64,000 nt of DNA from Mesaphorura yosii (Eukaryota; Arthropoda; Collembola; Poduromorpha; Tullbergiidae). The stretch's first letter is position 1. Each line of letters starts with the position of its first letter. The translations under genes and the position numbers were made by a program. The notes beneath the pieces are model-generated. The model saw only the letters and a list, made by a program, of their open reading frames with translations. It did no database searches and had not been told where the DNA came from. Shown here one piece after another: positions 52,682 through 62,808 of the stretch. The stretch spans positions 1 through 64,000 of the forward strand of contig WIXG01000135.1 in NCBI GenBank assembly GCA_009869945.1. The letters are read 5' to 3'.

Positions 52682-52687
52682 TTTATT
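52682..52687 (-). terminator. Poly(A) signal of the mitoregulin-like gene
   Basis: TTTATT on the plus strand reads AATAAA on the minus strand, 77 bases after the microprotein stop. The convergent hnRNP U-like gene has AATAAA motifs near 52624 and 52640, so the two 3' ends nearly touch. Confidence 0.55.
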
Positions 52688-52763
52688 GCGTCAAGAAAGA
52701 ACACAGTTCAGGGGATAATAACTTACTAAATCACAATCATAATTCCATGCCATGTATATGCAT

Positions 52764-52940
52764 TCATGTGTTGGACAAATCTTCGATCCGTCGCTGCGTC
52801 GCATACAATTGATCGGCCAGCCTGTCCCGCTTGCTTCTAAGAAAGCGTATCCTCCATTCTTTGGTCTTGTACCCAGTGATGAATCCAAGAGCAAAAGTTG
52901 CAAGAAGTGCTAGTCCGACACCCCATCCTCGTAGTCTCAT
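52764..52940 (-). CDS. MTLN: Mitoregulin-like mitochondrial membrane microprotein
   Basis: A 58-residue protein from a single exon. It has a hydrophobic segment (GVGLALLATFALGFITGY, about 7-24) followed by a basic amphipathic helix ending in RDRLADQLYATQRRIEDL. Vertebrate mitoregulin (56 residues) has the same plan: a membrane segment ending GVLLGW, then RRRYLDWRKRRLQDKLAATQKKL. Shared positions include G...G, R.R.L, R.RL.D.L.ATQ. In vertebrates it sits in the inner mitochondrial membrane and supports fatty-acid oxidation and respiratory complexes; that role here is inferred. ATG at 52938-52940 is the only in-frame ATG, and it gives the family's usual length. It is tail-to-tail with the hnRNP U-like gene and head-to-head with eEF1-gamma. 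Confidence 0.72.
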   Translation of the reverse strand: MRLRGWGVGLALLATFALGFITGYKTKEWRIRFLRSKRDRLADQLYATQRRIEDLSNT

Positions 52941-53463
52941 TGTTATTGCTGTGGTCACTTCACTTGTCACCAAAACGAATGGACCTTTGCGCGTTGGCTC
53001 AGTTCAAGGCTTTGATGCAGCGGATGCTATCGAACAATCATTCCACATCCTTAAATAATCTGAACATGAAGGACGAAAAACAATGTCTTAGCCAGAATCC
53101 AATCCTGTTAAAGTTAAAGAAGCTTAACGCTTTGAAACACGAATTTACAATCGTTAACGACGCAACTAACAATCCTACATCAAAACAAGATTTTGCTTTT
53201 TAGCAAATACGATTTTGGTTCCGCGCCTGAAACCACGCACAATCGGCCCTCTATCATGCAATGATTCAAAAGATCCCCACATGACACATCGCATATGCGA
53301 GGTATGGTTTTCACCGGCTTTAATGCCATAAGCTCGTGTTCATCTTTCATCATTTCATCCCTTATGAAAGCTGAAAGTTATCTTGCCTATCCTTTTGAAA
53401 TTCTGCCACAGAACGATTAACATCACGTCCAGTTTGGTGTCCATCAATTTCTCAATAATCAAA
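52941..53463. promoter_or_regulatory. Possible bidirectional promoter, microprotein and eEF1-gamma
   Basis: Only 523 bases separate the start codons of two divergent genes, so a shared promoter is likely. A pyrimidine-rich stretch around 53380-53396 upstream of eEF1-gamma could be the 5'-TOP start typical of translation-factor mRNAs. No TATA box was assigned. Confidence 0.35.
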
Positions 53464-55167
53464 ATGGCGAATAAAGCAGGGGTAAGTTTTTGTCATCAAA
53501 TTAATTTGCTAGCGACTCAGAATCTTTGTAACTCTTGTACGAATATTTTACAGACTCTGTACACGTACAACAATAACTTTCGTGCCCTCAAAGCGCTGAT
53601 TGCCGCAAGTTATTCTGGCACATCTGTTCAATTGGATCCTAACTTTGTTTTCGGCGAGACCAACAAAACTGAAGCATTTCTTAAGAAGTTTCCGAATGGA
53701 AAGGTAGCTGCTTAGAATTCATCATTTCAGCCGTTTAGAATTGACAACTCGCCTTACAATTTCTTCTCGTGCTTGCGTAGGTTCCAGTTTACGAAAGCAA
53801 AGATGGCAAGGTTCATCTAAGCGAGAGTGATGCAATTTCTTACTACCTTGCAAACGAGACACTTCAGGGTGGTAAAGATGAAGTTCAACGCGTCCAAATT
53901 CTGCAGTGGACCAGCTTTGCACAATCTGAACTACTTCCGGCTATATGTGGGTGGTTGTTCCCGTCGCTGTCAATTATGCCTTTTAACAAGGAGGTAAGTT
54001 TCGATCAATATTCATTAGATTTCCTTATTCGACCGATGTGTCATTCATTCGACATTCGATTTGATATTTATTTTAGAACGTAGCCAAGGCTCAGACAGAG
54101 GTTCAAAGACTACTGAAAGTTTTGGACACCTATCTATTCACAAGAACTTATTTGGTTGGAGAAACTGTAACTTTGGCTGACATCGCGGTCTTCTCAACCA
54201 GCATCGACCTAGTAAAGAACTTGTTGGACGCTGAAGCTCGTAAACCATACGTCAACTTTTCAAGATGGTTCGACACAATCTTGAACCAGCAGAAAGTGAA
54301 GGAGGCAATGAAGAAGTACAGCTACGAGTTCGCGTATTGCACTACGCCAGTTAAATTTGATCCAGCCATGCTAAAGGACATTACCGCTGCTAGCGCGGGT
54401 AAGCTAATAAGGCTCTTCTGTCTTCTATTCTGCATGCGACTATATGTGCAATTTTTTGCAATATTCAGGTGCCGGCGATGCTGCGAAGAACAAGAAACAA
54501 GAGGAGAAGAAGAAAAAGGAAGAAAAGCCAAAAGAGCCCAAGGAAAAGCCCAAGAAGGAAGCCGAGCCAGAAGAGGAAATGGACGAGGCTGAGGCGGCTC
54601 TTGCAGCTGAACCTAAATCAAAGGATCCACTCGATGCACTTCCGAAGGGTACCTTTGTCATGGATGATTTCAAGAGAAGTTACTCTAACAATGAAGTTAA
54701 CGTGTCGATTCCGTACTTTTGGGAGAAATTTGACCCGGAGAACTACTCGATTTGGCTGGGAGAATACAAATACAACCATGAGCTGACCAAAGTTTTTATG
54801 AGCTGCAATCTTATTGCTGGTAATAATTTCAGTCATCATACTCACTTCTGCTTTTATTTGCTCTAAATTAAGTTTTTTTCACATAGGAATGTATCAGCGC
54901 TTGGACAAGATGAGAAAGAATTCATTTGCCTCCATGTGTCTTTTTGGTGAGGATAATAACAGCACAATCTCTGGGATTTGGATTTGGAGGGGTCAAGAGT
55001 TGGCGTTCCCGTTGAGTCCTGATTGGACTATCGATTACGAAACGTACGACTGGAAAAAATTGGACCCAAAGTCTCCGGAGACGAAGAAACTGGTCCAAGA
55101 CTACTTGTCCTGGGAGGGAACCGACAAAGAAGGGCGGAAGTTTAATCAAGGCAAGATTTTCAAGTAA
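53464..55167 (+). CDS. EEF1G: Translation elongation factor 1-gamma
   Basis: A structural subunit of the eEF1B complex that recharges eEF1A with GTP. Six exons (53464-53481, 53554-53703, 53781-53993, 54077-54398, 54469-54819, 54887-55167) join in phase to give 444 residues, normal for the family. The N-terminal half is a GST-like domain ([52 protein letters not shown]). A highly charged lysine/glutamate linker follows, starting in exon 5. The conserved eEF1G C-terminal domain then shows [30 protein letters not shown] and a final KFNQGKIFK. The first exon encodes only six residues. AATAAA at 55301 follows. Confidence 0.96.
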
Positions 55168-55300
55168 ACCGGATCACTGAATCATTTAAACTTAATTAAG
55201 TGAACGTGTTTCAAGGAAACTTATTACTCAAAGTTAATCTTTGCCTTTTGGTGAATGAGAAATACACATCACATTTAAATAATTTGTTGGTTTGGAAGAA

Positions 55301-55306
55301 AATAAA
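55301..55306 (+). terminator. Poly(A) signal of eEF1-gamma
   Basis: AATAAAGC lies 134 bases after the stop codon. Confidence 0.65.
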
Positions 55307-56171
55307 GCTTGTTTGAATTCGGAATTGAATATTGCAAAGAGGTTCGTTTTATTTCATGAGCTCCTTTTCACGTTTTACATCAGAAAACTGAAAATATAGT
55401 AAATACAGAGTACAGTTTACTCAATCCATATGCTGAGTGGTCTAAGAAAGTAAAATCGGAAAGTACATTTGGGTATGCAAGAATTTCTAGTGAAAGCATT
55501 GCTGTAATAACTGAAATTATTAAAATCTTAAGTACATTTTAGCCTTGCGTAAAATCAGACGCCAAAATCAGTTTAAATGACGTCAAAAATTAAATCCCAG
55601 TTAAGCTCTTCGGCTCTGTGCCATCGAAATATTACGTAAATAACTATTCATCCCATCATAGTTAGAGCTCGTCACTCCCGAATGTGGCTTCAATAAACTC
55701 ATTTGTACAATAATACGGATCTCGTTCAAGCCTTCACTGATAAGAGTTCTGTCACATGTTTGCGGCGCAACTCGCTCTAAAGCTGACTTGACAAGCAAGT
55801 GTGATTAACATTTATCATTACCCGCCTACCTTACTTAGTCTGAATACCGTGCTATGGTAGCACGTTCATAGCAAGTCCATCGTAATTTGATCACAGAACC
55901 AGTTCAACTACAATTAGTAGTAACTACTTCCACACGAAAAATTAGTGCACACACACTAACAAATTGATAATTCACATTAATGACAATAATGCATTGAAGT
56001 TTACATACTAAACTAGCAAAGAATTCAGAGCCAGCATTCATATGACTTCTCATTGGCAACTTAAATATTGAAATTCAAAATGCATTACTAAAAGTATAAA
56101 ATGTAAAGCAGAATGGTTTAATTAATGACACTCGGTAATAGTAATTAGCCAACAGAGCGCCTAAGATTAGA
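55307..56171. other. Convergent intergenic / 3' UTR of the nucleotidase gene
   Basis: No coding frame is supported. A minus-strand AATAAA (55348-55353) would give the nucleotidase gene a 3' UTR of about 0.8 kb. Confidence 0.4.
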
Positions 56172-58085
56172 TTATGCCTCGTTTTGAATCATGTGGTACG
56201 CTGATCCCAGTGCCCAACTAATTTCGTGACCATAAACTTTCTTCAGTGCCATGATCGGTGTATGTTTTGCCAAACCGTAACCATTATGGAGGAGAGCACC
56301 CATATACGTCAGGTCAAGGCAAATTAATGGAAGGTCGGCGTTGACAATGTTGCATGCGTTCTTGCCAGCGTCAAAGTAATGCTGCAGAGTCAGCTTTCCA
56401 CCGTCAAAAGGGTCTACAATTGAGCAATTGTGCCGTTAAGATAGGAATGTATACAATGAAGTTCTAGAAACGACAACCATTTACAAATATTCTTACCCAC
56501 AAGACCAGCTTCTGCAGCTCGCTCAGTAAAATAGGAAAATACTGTAATCTGGCGGTTCAAATCTCTTGATTTGATGACTCCTTTTGATTCGATCACTTTC
56601 ACGATGATTTTGTAGCAAGCATCCCAATCCGCTACCGGTTCTTTGCGAACAAATCCATCGTACTGAACCTTCTGAAACTTGTCATTCGGGGTTCCACTGA
56701 AAATAAAAGTCAATAGAAAATTTACGGCCTCTAGACGCAAAGGCCGTGTTGAGCCAGTGCTCTGTGAAACCTACGTAATCGCATAAGTAACACCACCGTG
56801 ACTCCATTCTCTCGAGACTTTAGGATTTACACAAGGGCTGGTTAAGTTTTTGCTGTTCGCGTCTTGTCCATATGATAAAACCTCCTTACGAACCGATTGA
56901 AGTCCCAAGCCCAAATAACTTTAAAAGTACGTGTAATAATTATAATTTCAGTTATATTGCAACATTAAATGTTCAGTCGTCTGTAGTTAGACTTGCCTGT
57001 GCGTGTACAATGGTACTGATTCGCGAAAGATCGTCACATTAAGAACGTCTTCTTTCGGATAGAGACTCATTGTGTCAGCTGACGATGCCACGGTTATTTG
57101 TGTAGATCCACCACCCAAATCGAGGGCCGCGACAGTCTTTGAGATTGGACCACCAATGCGATCTAGTAAAGTGGGCGAAGTTAGTTGTCAATCTTCAGAA
57201 GTGTAACTTAACGACATAGCACATCTCTTTGATATTTTGTTATTACCTAGAAGGAAATTCACTGTGAACCATGAAAATATTCCTTCGTCTACTCCGTCCA
57301 TAATTCCGACAGAATGGTCATTTGTGAAGAATCCACTCTTGGAAACTACATCATCTGCCTATGAATTATGCTATCAAATTAAGCCGACATGCGCAATGTT
57401 CTATCAAAATTTCTTTGTTAAAAACTTACAACTTTCAAAATTGCGTCAGCCTTAGCTTTTGGCAGCAGCCTCAGTCCAGCAGTGGCTTTAAGTGTAATTG
57501 GTGTCGAGCTCCATTCTTCTTTAGGTATGAATATTTTCGCTTTGTCAATCAAAGAATGAAGGTTATGAGCTGCATCCGCCGGTTTATCAGCATACGAAGA
57601 TAATCCTGGTTTCAGCTCCTCAAACAATGTTGCTTTGAGCTTGAGGTTATTATCTGCTCGGGAAATATACAGCATTAAAGACACATCCATTAGTAATACT
57701 GAAGTATAAACGAGTGTACCAAAATCTTACCACTCAGTAGCTGATGGAACGCAAAAGCAGTGACGCGAGTTCCCGTGGATCCGGCATCAATGACGACAGC
57801 GTAACTCATTTTCTGGAATCCTAATGGTAGGTGGACATTTTCATCCCACCACGTAACACTATGCTTCGGCAAATTGGGATCGTCTTTGACTAGGGACCAC
57901 GCTGCAAAAAGTGCTACCAATAGCACACCAAACAGGATCAGCAACTTCTTCGGTGAAGTTGCACTTTTTCGGGCCATTTTGGCTTTAGTTAACTTGCTTC
58001 CATTGCTAGATTTTGAGTCACTGCTTAGTTTCGATTTTGACGAGTCCCGGTTTGAGGAGGCACGCCGATGAGCTGAATCACTCAT
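56172..58085 (-). CDS. ENTPD5: Ectonucleoside triphosphate diphosphohydrolase, ENTPD5/6-like
   Basis: A GDA1/CD39 nucleotidase that hydrolyses nucleoside diphosphates, usually in the ER/Golgi lumen or secreted, where it supports glycosylation. Seven exons in transcript order join in phase: 57731-58085, 57430-57656, 57247-57358, 56997-57162, 56775-56918, 56497-56696 and 56172-56413, giving 481 residues. A Ser/Lys-rich cytosolic tail leads to one membrane anchor (LLILFGVLLVALFAAWSLV, about 48-66). Apyrase conserved regions follow in order: VVIDAGSTGTR, LKATAGLRLL, GIMDGVDEGIFSW and AALDLGGGSTQITV, then LYTHSYLGLGL and the C-terminal LPLICLDLTY. The intron after exon 4 uses a GC donor. ENTPD5 versus ENTPD6 cannot be settled by eye. 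Confidence 0.92.
56991..56996 (-). other. GC-AG intron donor in the ENTPD-like gene
   Basis: Exon 4 ends ACG CAC AG followed by GCAAGT. Joining to 56918 completes LYTHSYLGLGL, as in vertebrate ENTPD5, so the GC donor is needed. It is the second such donor in this window. Confidence 0.75.
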
Positions 58086-59739
58086 AATTTACTCTGCTTC
58101 TGCAGTCCTTCTTCGTCGGGTGCCTGGTTGCTGTGAATTGAGAAGATTCTTGTGAACAAAATAGAAAATAGAACGTCATCTCAGCTGCGAAACAGATGTG
58201 TACAAATAAAACTCACATAAAATTTGCGAAGATTCACACTTGCGCATTCACGTTTCAGCCTTCGCATTCGCTTCGTATTCTTTCGGGAATTGAAACGGAT
58301 GCGGCTCTTTGAGTTTGTACACTTTGTCCACCGCACAGATTTTGTAATCAAATTATCAGCTAGCCCGTTGACCACAACTTACTAAACGAATTTATCGGTG
58401 TACGTTATCCATTAATGTACAGAGTCGCGTCTGATGTGCCACTGCTTTGTAAAAATACTATTGTTAAAATCAAGTGTTCAAACTAAACCTTGAGTCACGT
58501 TTGTTACGTAATAAAATGAAGAATCGCTTTTGTCACAACAGCTCGCTTGTTAATGAACGGTGGAATAATAAACTAAACTAGCAACTGATAAAAACTCAAG
58601 GCGCATGAGCGTGTACTCGTGCCCAGTGGACGTGCACGATGTACGCCCGATGTGCATCGCATTTTCCCTTCTAAGGAACGATAATGAAATGAGGAGATTA
58701 GAAACTGTACAAATCATTGGTGCATGATTATTGTGTCAGCATTTATCTGCTGTTTACTTGTTATGCAGAGAAGAGAAGAGCAGAACATTAATATTACACA
58801 ACAATCCAACTCCAATGGTCACATTACTGGAAATACACATCCCGTGACTCTCACACACAGATGAACCTTGAAGCTGGGCTGGTCGATGCCTCGTCTGACA
58901 GCAAGAGTTGAGACAGTGTCGCTAAATCCTAAAATGCAGCCACTATTCTCATAATCAATAAGAAAGATTTGTTGTGATTGCGGCAGTCGTCAGGCGTGAG
59001 CCATCAGCGTTCAGAAGTAGGAAGAGCGTCTTACAATATTCATGATGCTCAGACGAAATTGTACTCAATCCAGCACAACGACTTTAATGATGGCTCTCGC
59101 CAATTACGAGTTTACTGATGACTCACATGGAGTCTCAATTTTCACAATGAAAGTTTTCATCATCATGTGCTCACTTATTTTAAAGTATAGATTTAAATCT
59201 GGGAAGCACCTTTCAAAATTTTTGTGGTGGTCATGTATGAGTTGGTCGTGAAACTCATATGGAAGTCACCTGAAGGCCAACTGTGGCTCGGCCAACTGCG
59301 GCTCGGCCAACTGCGGCTCGGCCAACGCCAGCCTTGCCTATGCCATGCCTGGCATGCGACTGCACAAGTTTAACTCGTTACTTTGTTGTGTTTCGATACG
59401 ATTAATTTTTTGCGTGAGAATTGTAATAAACCTGAACCTGATCTTTCTTTCTTAACCAACTACCCAAGTTGTTGTCGCCTGTAGTTGTAGCTGACTGCGA
59501 CCCCATTGAGATTTGCTTTTTATCGTTCACATTAATGAAATTATGTCCGGTTGTTGGTGAATCATTGATCCCAACAATGTGTGAGATTGTTGTGTCGAGT
59601 GCTCACCATTGCCAAAATTCCGCAGCTGCTTCTTGTCTAAAAATAATCAAGAAACTACGATGATGAAATTGATAGGAGGGTCGGTTCTGTTTCTGCCCAC
59701 AATTGCAACATTTCTCCAGCATGCCTGGGTTGAAGTTGA
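58086..59739. other. Intergenic, nucleotidase promoter side
   Basis: No gene is recognised. The stretch next to 58085 holds the promoter and 5' UTR of the nucleotidase gene. A short tandem repeat lies at 59281-59325. Confidence 0.4.
59281..59325 (+). repeat. Three tandem copies of a 15-base unit
   Basis: The unit CTGYGGCTCGGCCAA is repeated three times with one base difference, with a partial copy (GGCCAA) just before it. It is GC-richer than its surroundings. Confidence 0.85.
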
Positions 59740-59929
59740 GCGCGTCCAGTAGAACATGGAGATTCTTCATCGCCAGAGCATATTGAGAAACTTATTCCTG
59801 AAGACCGAAATGGAGAGCCCAGCAAAGCAACAGCTGGCAACGACACCATGACTACCATGACAGAAGATCCGAGTCCAAGTACGAGCATCTGGGAGCAGAT
59901 TAGGGAAGACGCTGCCAATTTGATATAAG

Positions 59930-60279
59930 CGGAAATAATTGGACTCGTGATCATTTTCACGCTTTGTGTGGTGATTGCGCTGGTATGCTGCTGTTACTGC
60001 AACGGGTGTTGCAGGTGGTGCTTCGTCATGATCGTAGGATCTCTCGCCGTTGGAATCTCGTTCATCTTCACTCCACTGGTGCTACTCATTGCCGGGTATC
60101 TTGGATTCACTGTTGCGGCAGTAGCTGCTGGCAGTTGTGCGTCCGGAGCTCAGTCATACGGAGAGATGTTTCTGTTGGAAGTGTGTTTTCGAGGCTGCAG
60201 TCGTTCGGAGCAAGACTATGAAGAGATGAACGGACGAGAGACGACAACCAAGACGGACATCTTTTTGCCACAGTCATAG
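59930..60279 (+). CDS. Small hydrophobic ISG12/IFI27-like protein, probable last exon
   Basis: An open frame of about 116 codons ends at a TAG, with AATAAA 59 bases later. It encodes a first membrane segment (LVIIFTLCVVIALVCCC), a Cys-rich turn (CNGCCRWC), then glycine-rich hydrophobic segments including GYLGFTVAAVAAGSCASGAQ. The GF..A..AAGS.A pattern resembles the ISG12/IFI6 family of small mitochondrial or ER membrane proteins. The same frame is open upstream (59740-59925, with an ATG at 59848) and separated by a single TAA at 59926-59928. An AG at 59928-59929 could be a splice acceptor, so the upstream stretch may not belong to the mRNA. Family and exon limits are tentative. Confidence 0.4.
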
Positions 60280-60337
60280 TTAACATTTAGTCGAAAACTT
60301 TAATTGCACGTTGCATCGAGCCATTTCTGAGCTTGTC

Positions 60338-60343
60338 AATAAA
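60338..60343 (+). terminator. Poly(A) signal after the ISG12-like frame
   Basis: AATAAAGC lies 59 bases after the stop, which supports the upstream frame being the end of a real transcript. Confidence 0.5.
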
Positions 60344-61301
60344 GCTTTGAAATTCGTGCAAGAGATGCGTATATGCAAGAAGTTGATTATTATCTAAACC
60401 TTTTTTGAAAGGTCATAATCAAATCTGTCATTAAATCTTTACTGTTCTCATGTTTATTGTCTTGATATTGATCATCTGCACTGCACCATCTTTGTTTACT
60501 CTACGAGCTTCCAGCCGCCGCGATTCGAGGTACAGCGATTGAGCTTCCAATCGTAACGTCAGGTTTTTGCAACAAGTCGTGTCGATACCGTACTGTCTTG
60601 TTATACTGTGTCTACAGAGATTTTACCATTTGCGGCAACCAGAACTAGATTACACTGCGGAGCAGCCACGGTTCGGTCTAGTCTCTAGCTCTAGCTCTTA
60701 GCTCCGTCCAAGATCACTTTGCAGAATCACCGTGCAAAAAGGGCAAGCACAGCAAGCATGCAACCAAAGTCTAGTTGCGTAAGCGATACAATGGTACCGT
60801 GCGAAATTCTACTACTGCAATGTCTCGTCAATCCAGTCCCGCACACAAGGCACATAATACACACGGGAAAACATAAACTCAAAGGAAAAGGAAGAAGCTA
60901 GTTCTCCTAATTGCAAAAATTGGCAATTGGCAAGAGCAAAAGAATAAGAAGGCTCGAATACTCATTCATGCTTCGCTGTTAGAAGAAGTTAACTAACTTC
61001 GTAGCGGCAATTAACACTAATTAGTCCAATTACGAGTTGTATTTGTACTTGTTGCGTTTGAGTGTGACCAATCCCAAAGATCTTCAACGTGCAGGGCTGT
61101 ACACCTGAACTGATTTGAGGTCTTTAAGTGCAATTTTGTGTTCAAGTTCTGTAGTTATTGCGCAACAAGTTAAAAAGAGGGATAATTCAGTATAACTTAG
61201 AAGTTCTGCAGCATCTAGTCAATAGGTTGGATATCTAGTCAGAAATCGTTCAGCTTTACAAATAGCAACGTTTGTGTAGAAGAAAATCAGAAGCAATCAA
61301 A
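60344..61301. other. Intergenic and calcineurin B 5' UTR
   Basis: No coding frame is supported. The last bases before 61302 are the 5' leader of calcineurin B, whose first coding exon holds only the start codon. Confidence 0.4.
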
Positions 61302-62167
61302 ATGGTAAGCGTACTTAATTGCTGATTTAATTTCTCGTATCAATGTAACACCTTTTTGCTCGAACTGATATTCATTTGAGCTTGACTTTCCGTTCATTCA
61401 GGGTAATGAAGTATCGCTGCAAACTGAAATGTGTTCTCATTGTAAGTGTCCATTAATTTCATCCATGCTAGGAATTGTTTCAAGACTGAGAGTTGGTCAC
61501 TAACGAAATGTGTTTCCTCCCGTGTAATTTCAGTTGACCCAGAAGAAATCAAGCGACTGGGCAAACGGTTCAAGAAATTGGATTTGGACAACTCAGGCTC
61601 ATTGTCCATCGATGAGTTCATGAGTCTTCCCGAACTGCAACAGAATCCATTAGTGCAACGTGTGATTGACATATTCGACGCTGACGGGAACGGGGAAGTA
61701 GATTTTAAAGGTAAAACTTTGAACCCACGCTGTCACTGTACGTCACAGGCTAAATTAAAATTGCATGTGTACTTTTGCAGAGTTTATCCAAGGCGTGTCC
61801 CAGTTCAGTGTGAAGGGAGATAAGGAATCCAAGCTCAGATTCGCTTTTCGCATCTATGATATGGATAATGACGGCTACATTTCCAATGGGGAACTATTTC
61901 AGGTAAAGAGACACACGGCTTCATTTCCTTTCCGTAGGAATACCGCTAATTGACAAACACATCCAAGATGCTGACTTGGCTTGCTCTTTGTCACAGGTAT
62001 TGAAAATGATGGTCGGGAACAATCTGAAAGACACCCAGCTTCAGCAGATCGTTGACAAAACAATACTGTTCGCTGACAAAGATGAAGATGGAAAGATCTC
62101 ATTTCAAGAGTTCTGTCAGGTCGTGGGCAACACTGACATTCATAAGAAGATGGTTGTGGATGTTTAA
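61302..62167 (+). CDS. CanB: Calcineurin regulatory subunit B
   Basis: The Ca2+-binding regulatory subunit of the phosphatase calcineurin. Five exons (61302-61304, 61402-61441, 61534-61710, 61781-61902, 61997-62167) join in phase to give 170 residues, the same length as the human protein. The first coding exon is just the ATG. MGNE carries the N-myristoylation glycine. Four EF-hands are visible: [36 protein letters not shown] and [12 protein letters not shown]. The protein ends HKKMVVDV as in vertebrates. It is convergent with ribosomal protein S4, with AATAAA at 62699-62704. Confidence 0.97.
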
Positions 62168-62808
62168 AGTGCAGACCTGTTTTAACCGAGCATTATTATG
62201 TTATGAGATGAACTTCATTTAACATAACGATTATAAGCTGATAAGCTATTGCCCTTAATGAAACATTTAGGCTTTAAGTGAACTTAAATATGGTACAATC
62301 TTTTACCCGTCACTACTTGCTGGCTCTTTATCATCAAATATTCAAGCACCTTAATTATTCCTTGCGACACTAAATATTAACGCGATATCGCTCGTTCTAA
62401 TGATAATTGCTTGCATTGTTTACATTTCACTTTAAACACTTTTTCAGCTATTAATATTGCTATTGTTATTGAGTACCCAACACTTCACTGTGTGAATGTG
62501 TTCCTTGGAATAATGCTTAACCATTTTCGCGAATGTACGTCTCGTCTTAAGTCCAATAATAGATTTATATGATTGAAACCCTAGATTCATTTTAAAAGAG
62601 GTTGTCCAACCCGATATGAATATTCGCTATGTATTTCGATCCGTACCACAAGCGTGTGGTTGTAATATCAATTATCGATTGTCAAAGAAGATCCATGGAA
62701 TAAAAAAACTACCACCGAATAATTTATACATAAACGATTTTTTTATTCTATCTTTTCAAACCTCAACATCTTTCCATGTAAAAACATAACGTTATATGTT
62801 AAACAGAT
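62168..62808. other. Convergent 3' UTRs of calcineurin B and RpS4
   Basis: AATAAA at 62699 (+) serves calcineurin B, while TTTATT at 62742-62747 reads AATAAA on the minus strand for RpS4. With cleavage a little downstream of each, the two mRNAs likely overlap at their ends. Confidence 0.5.

Noticed and set aside
52941-52973. An 11-residue N-terminal extension of the mitoregulin-like protein
   Set aside because: It would have to start at TTG; the only in-frame ATG is at 52938-52940 and gives the family's usual length.
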